Assembly (NCBI GenBank): GCA_011371515.1
Contig: DRQE01000184.1
Coordinates: 1-15,694, forward strand
Direction of reading: 5' to 3'
Length of the DNA stretch: 15,694 bases
From: Deltaproteobacteria bacterium
GTDB taxonomy: Bacteria; Desulfobacterota; GWC2-55-46; DRQE01
The notes below the pieces were generated by a model, which was given only the letters and a program-made list of their open reading frames with translations, was not told where the DNA came from and searched no databases. The position numbers and the translations under genes are program-made. Shown one piece after another: positions 14,817-15,694 of the stretch. Position 1 is the first letter of the stretch. Every line of letters starts with the position of its first letter.

Positions 14817-15694
14817 TTAAACTGTTGCCTGTGCAGACTCTTCTGTCTTGCCCAGAAGTTTCTCTTCTATGAGTTTTCTGCCACCCTGACGCATCCAGTC
14901 ATCCACCTTTATGGCGTAGTTGACCACCTCGCTCATGGCGCTGTCGTGGCCGAACATACGATAAGGTAGTTTGAGCCTGTCAAGGGTGTCCTTCATGTAT
15001 GCCATGCCCTTGACGAGATTGGGTCCACCCCTGCCTATGACGACAAACAGTGGCGTGGGCCCATTCTCCTGAAAGTACTCACGCAGGGCATCTGCCATTG
15101 CACGGAAGGTCTGGTATATGTCTGTGTTGTTTGCCTTTCCACCTATTATGAAGAGCACATTGCTCTGCTTGAGCCAGTACTTGAAGACTATCTTTGAGAT
15201 CTGGAACATCTTCTCATAGGGTGGATTACCACCAAAGTCAGAGGATATGGTAGCCCTCTCGCCGAGAAGCTCTGTAACCAGTGCGTTGGCACCACCACCA
15301 AAGGTTGGTGCGGTTATCGTGCCGTGCGGGTTTATCACGAAGACATCGCTCTGACCCTGATAGGTACGAAGCTGGTTTATCTCCTGCTCGAACTCGGAGT
15401 AATCGGAGGCGAAAAGGTGTGGTGGAAGCTCCAGCCTTTTCCATGCAGGATCATCGATGTCAAAGGTTGCCTTGAAGTCACAGGCAACGGGCACAAGTCT
15501 TCCTGCGGCATTCGGCATCATCCTTATAGGATTCAGCTCTATGAGGCTGAACCCGTAGTTGTTATAGAGTGTCCACAGCTTCGGTAGATTCTGTACCAGA
15601 GGGCTTATAATCTCCTTTGGTGCATTGAGCTCCTCAAGGGCATTGGCTATGTGGTAGCTCTTAAGCCCTGTCAGAGGGTCGAAGGGCACCACTC
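14817..15694 (-). CDS. ATP-citrate lyase ATP-grasp/citrate-binding subunit, C-terminal part only
   Basis: At least 291 residues of the smaller ATP-citrate lyase subunit; the frame is open at the window edge, so the N-terminal ATP-grasp start is missing. The visible part ends the ATP-grasp domain (NYGFSLIELNPIRM, with the metal-binding E-x-N-P pattern) and then gives the citrate-binding Rossmann-like domain. Its signatures match ACLY in order: TFGGGANALV, SSDFGGNP, LFIIGGKANNTDI and VIGRGGPN. These separate it from succinyl-CoA synthetase beta, which lacks the citrate-binding pattern. The GTG that begins the visible frame at 15692 is an internal valine, not a start. The stop at 14817 lies about 30 bases before the large-subunit ATG, so the two genes form one operon and presumably equal subunits of one enzyme. 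Confidence 0.92.
   Translation of the reverse strand, partial: VVPFDPLTGLKSYHIANALEELNAPKEIISPLVQNLPKLWTLYNNYGFSLIELNPIRMMPNAAGRLVPVACDFKATFDIDDPAWKRLELPPHLFASDYSEFEQEINQLRTYQGQSDVFVINPHGTITAPTFGGGANALVTELLGERATISSDFGGNPPYEKMFQISKIVFKYWLKQSNVLFIIGGKANNTDIYQTFRAMADALREYFQENGPTPLFVVIGRGGPNLVKGMAYMKDTLDRLKLPYRMFGHDSAMSEVVNYAIKVDDWMRQGGRKLIEEKLLGKTEESAQATV

Noticed and set aside
15690..15692. GTG as the start of the ATP-grasp subunit gene
   Set aside because: The protein begins mid-domain there; about a hundred or more N-terminal residues of the family are missing, so the gene continues beyond the edge.
14817..15694. Succinyl-CoA synthetase beta subunit
   Set aside because: The GGGAN, GGKANNTD and GRGGPN citrate-binding patterns match ATP-citrate lyase, and the partner gene has a citrate-synthase-like tail.

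Overview
The window reads as a dense, one-strand stretch of a bacterial chromosome. Every supported gene lies on the minus strand, so transcription runs from high to low coordinates. Base composition is moderate, with no obvious foreign patch, insertion sequence, tRNA, rRNA or CRISPR array. A two-gene ATP-citrate lyase with an unusually long large subunit, together with a GH57 glycosidase, receiver-DUF4388 signalling and a bifunctional nuclease, suggests a Nitrospirota-like or other deep-branching autotroph using the reductive TCA cycle. That placement is an inference from gene content, not a measured phylogeny.

Upstream unit (15694 to about 12011): the 3' part of the ATP-grasp, citrate-binding subunit of ATP-citrate lyase (cut by the window edge), then the large subunit with the CoA-binding/phosphohistidine domain and a citrate-synthase-like C-terminus. 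A strong rho-independent hairpin with a U tract closes this unit. The pair would cleave citrate to acetyl-CoA and oxaloacetate, the key step of the reductive TCA cycle.

Downstream unit (about 11900 to 1): a perfect TTGACA / TATAAT pair (15-bp spacer) and a near-ideal ribosome binding site start what looks like one long operon of ten genes. They are a membrane-anchored SPOR-domain protein, miaB, a DUF151 bifunctional nuclease, a degenerate-GGDEF protein, a receiver-DUF4388 protein with a GTPase-like but motif-less tail, a PHP-family phosphoesterase, an exported PQQ-type beta-propeller protein, a GH57 glycosidase, mutS, and the first 36 codons of an exported protein that looks like an AMIN-domain amidase. 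Five junctions overlap and the other gaps are only 6 to 41 bp, so translational coupling is likely throughout. I see no terminator inside the unit.

The operon mixes cell-envelope functions (SPOR, probable amidase, beta-propeller), RNA and DNA maintenance (MiaB, nuclease, MutS), glucan metabolism (GH57) and a two-gene signalling module. The most unusual material is that signalling pair, in which three recognisable folds (receiver, GTPase, GGDEF) have lost key residues, and the enlarged ATP-citrate lyase subunit with altered citrate-synthase-type active-site residues.
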